From Promethearchaeota archaeon (GTDB lineage Archaea > Asgardarchaeota > Lokiarchaeia > Sigynarchaeales > SOKP01): a stretch of 7,591 nucleotides of DNA. The notes beneath the pieces are model-generated. The model was not told the DNA's origin, searched no databases, and saw only the letters and a program-made list of their open reading frames with translations. The stretch lies in the NCBI GenBank assembly GCA_019057775.1, contig JAHLWT010000195.1, forward strand, positions 1 to 7,591, in the 5' to 3' direction. Made by a program: the position numbers and the translations under genes. Below are positions 6,098 to 7,591 of the stretch, in pieces (positions within the stretch are counted from its first letter, which is position 1; the number at the start of each line of letters is the position of its first letter).

Positions 6098-7591
6098 ATG
6101 TTTGAAATAATCAAGAAAGAGAAAGTAATAAGTTTTGAAGATGAGATCCTTCCCCCATGCTGGATTAGCAAAGATTTAAAGCAAGCCTATAAAGAAAATA
6201 ATTATTTTGAGGACACTCAAATTAGTAAGAATATTTGGGTTAGTGGAAATGATGAAAAATTACTAAATGAATTAAAGGCTTCAATAGATAATGCAAAAGA
6301 AATGATCTGTATAACTTCTTATATTTTTAGTGAACCAGAAATTAAAGAGGGTTTATTAAATGTTAGTAAAAGAGGAGTAAGAGTATATATGCTAACAGCT
6401 TCTAATAAATTCTTGAAAAATCAACCTGATGAGGATGATGATTTTAATATAAGAATGTATATTGAAATGGACAAATTATTTAAGGAATTACAAGGTAAAA
6501 TAAAAATTAGGACGTCTGAAAATTTTCATACTAAATTTTTATTAATAGATCCATTAAATTCCGAACATCGCAAAGGATATTTATTAACATCTAATTTTGA
6601 TACAAAGGGAATTAAAGGACGTAAAATTAATGATATATTCAGAGTTAATCCAGAAATTTGCATAAAATTATCTAATGATGAGATAATTGGATTTTTTAAT
6701 CAGTTTTGTTATGGTTTCTGGATTGAAAGTACTGAAGAATCGAAAATTGATGGATTTTTACCAATAAGAACACGTTTGAATAAAGACTATGATTTAAAAA
6801 ATATTATTTTTAATTCCAAAGAACATCATTCTTTAGAAAAAGCGCTAATTGATCTAATTGCGAAAAATCTTGGAAAAATGATTATTTGTACCTACGGGAT
6901 AACAAAAAATAACAAGGTTTATAAAAAAATTCTCAGTGAGTTAAAAAAAGGAAGAGAAGTTGTTGTATTAACGAGACCGCGGAATAAAAACATGCCTGCC
7001 TTAACAGATTTAATCGAAGAGGGAGCAGTTGTCTATGGACATGATGATATTCATGCAAAAGTTATCTTAATTGAAGGTAATGGTGATGTTAAGGGAATTA
7101 TGATGACTGCAAATATTGAGGATATCAGCTTCGATACTAGTTTTGAATCTGGTAAGATATTGAAGGATGAAGAAGCAAAATCATTTTTAAAAATCTTAAA
7201 TAATTGGATAAAAAATTTTCCTTTAATGCTAAAGAATTCGCATAAACTGAAAAATGCAGTAGAAGAAATTAGAGTTTGGAATTCATTAAGTGAGGAAATA
7301 GATATTAAAGAAATAGTCGAGGATGGTATTATTCCAATTAATATTAACCACAAATCGAAATCAATTGAAAATTATGAAGATTTTGAGATTCCAAAAGAAG
7401 AGTTAAAAAAACCCAATGAAAAACATAAATTATATAAAAAAATAAGATATCAATATGAAATTAAACCTCCAATTTTACCAAGAAATGCTAAACCATACCA
7501 AAAATCTAATAAAAATCAGAAGGAAGAAAAGAAAAAGAAAAATCAGATTAATTTGCCAATATATAAGTTAAAAAACAAATTTTATGTTGTA
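6098..7591 (+). CDS. Phospholipase D-like nuclease with two HKD-type motifs, 3' end outside window
   Basis: The frame runs open from ATG 6098 to the last base, giving 498 residues without a stop, so the gene continues to the right. There are two PLD half-domains. The first has H144-x-K146-x4-D151 (FHTKFLLID) followed by LLTSNFD (162-168). The second has H319-x-K321-x4-E326 (IHAKVILIE) followed by MMTANIED (335-342) and an ESGKIL stretch (350-355), with Glu in place of the usual Asp. Each half is preceded by the expected strand (EMICITSYIF about 68-77; KMIICTYGI about 260-268). PLD superfamily members hydrolyse phosphodiester bonds without metal through a His intermediate. In a defence-like operon with a helicase, a nuclease is far likelier than a lipase. 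Residues after about 380 are a separate region containing a lysine-rich stretch (468-482), perhaps a linker to another domain beyond the window. The start follows the preceding stop by 3 bases. Confidence 0.88.
   Translation, partial: MFEIIKKEKVISFEDEILPPCWISKDLKQAYKENNYFEDTQISKNIWVSGNDEKLLNELKASIDNAKEMICITSYIFSEPEIKEGLLNVSKRGVRVYMLTASNKFLKNQPDEDDDFNIRMYIEMDKLFKELQGKIKIRTSENFHTKFLLIDPLNSEHRKGYLLTSNFDTKGIKGRKINDIFRVNPEICIKLSNDEIIGFFNQFCYGFWIESTEESKIDGFLPIRTRLNKDYDLKNIIFNSKEHHSLEKALIDLIAKNLGKMIICTYGITKNNKVYKKILSELKKGREVVVLTRPRNKNMPALTDLIEEGAVVYGHDDIHAKVILIEGNGDVKGIMMTANIEDISFDTSFESGKILKDEEAKSFLKILNNWIKNFPLMLKNSHKLKNAVEEIRVWNSLSEEIDIKEIVEDGIIPININHKSKSIENYEDFEIPKEELKKPNEKHKLYKKIRYQYEIKPPILPRNAKPYQKSNKNQKEEKKKKNQINLPIYKLKNKFYVV

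Larger units (their letters stand above)
2..7591 (+). other. Single compact operon, candidate defence island
   Basis: All six genes are on one strand. Gaps are 1, 4 and 3 bases, and two junctions are TTGA overlaps (2283-2286 and 4973-4976). No stretch of gene-free DNA exists where a promoter or terminator could sit, and most ribosome binding sites are embedded in the preceding gene. Both operon ends are outside the window. The content (probable and certain CARF regulators, PIN-like nuclease, SF1 helicase, unknown HTH protein, PLD nuclease) fits an antivirus module (inference). Confidence 0.8.

Noticed and set aside
7337..7346. Short AT palindrome TTAATATTAA as an operator
   Set aside because: It lies inside the PLD gene, and such palindromes are expected by chance at this base composition.
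7051..7353. Antisense open frame of 100 codons with hydrophobic stretches
   Set aside because: Opposite the second HKD motif of the PLD gene, which is clearly the real coding strand; the apparent membrane-like segments are a complement artefact.
2283..7591. Straight assignment as a Mokosh type I or II system
   Set aside because: The helicase has no recognisable kinase domain as in type I and is not fused to the PLD as in type II. An extra gene also separates them, so only a Mokosh-like core is claimed.
1..7591. CRISPR array or cas core genes accompanying the CARF protein
   Set aside because: No regularly spaced direct repeats seen by eye and every base is accounted for by the six genes; none of them is a Cas10, Cas5/7 or adaptation gene.

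Overview
The window is strongly AT-rich and almost entirely coding. Six genes run head to tail on the + strand with junctions of 1 to 4 bases or 4-base overlaps, so it reads as the interior of one long operon whose promoter lies upstream and whose end lies downstream. An archaeon is the best guess, with moderate confidence. The reasons are two Csa3-like CARF-winged-helix proteins, heavy ATA and AGA codon use, frequent TTG starts and GGAGG-type ribosome binding sites. An AT-rich bacterium is not excluded. No rRNA, tRNA, transposase, CRISPR repeat or cas core gene was seen.

Layout: (1) 2-304, the 3' end of a winged-helix regulator, probably itself a CARF protein. (2) 306-1160, a complete CARF-winged-helix sensor/regulator. 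(3) 1165-2286, a 373-residue protein with a PIN-like nuclease core. (4) 2283-4976, an 897-residue superfamily 1 helicase of the Upf1/DNA2-like (COG1112) type, with a large insertion between helicase motifs III and IV. (5) 4973-6094, an unrecognised protein with an N-terminal winged-helix-like region. (6) 6098 to the window end, a phospholipase D-like nuclease with two HKD-type motifs, its 3' end outside the window. The sixth gene has no stop in the window, so a search for closed reading frames would miss it.

How they may work together (inference): the gene set looks like a multi-gene antivirus island. A COG1112 helicase plus a PLD nuclease is the core pairing of the Mokosh defence systems. 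Here it is joined to a PIN nuclease, an unknown HTH protein, and one or two CARF proteins. CARF domains are known sensors of cyclic oligonucleotides. A plausible model is that the CARF-winged-helix proteins sense such a signal and control the operon, while the helicase, PLD and PIN proteins act on nucleic acids. The combination of ligand-sensing regulators with two nucleases of different chemistry and a helicase, with no CRISPR effector genes in view, is the most interesting thing here.
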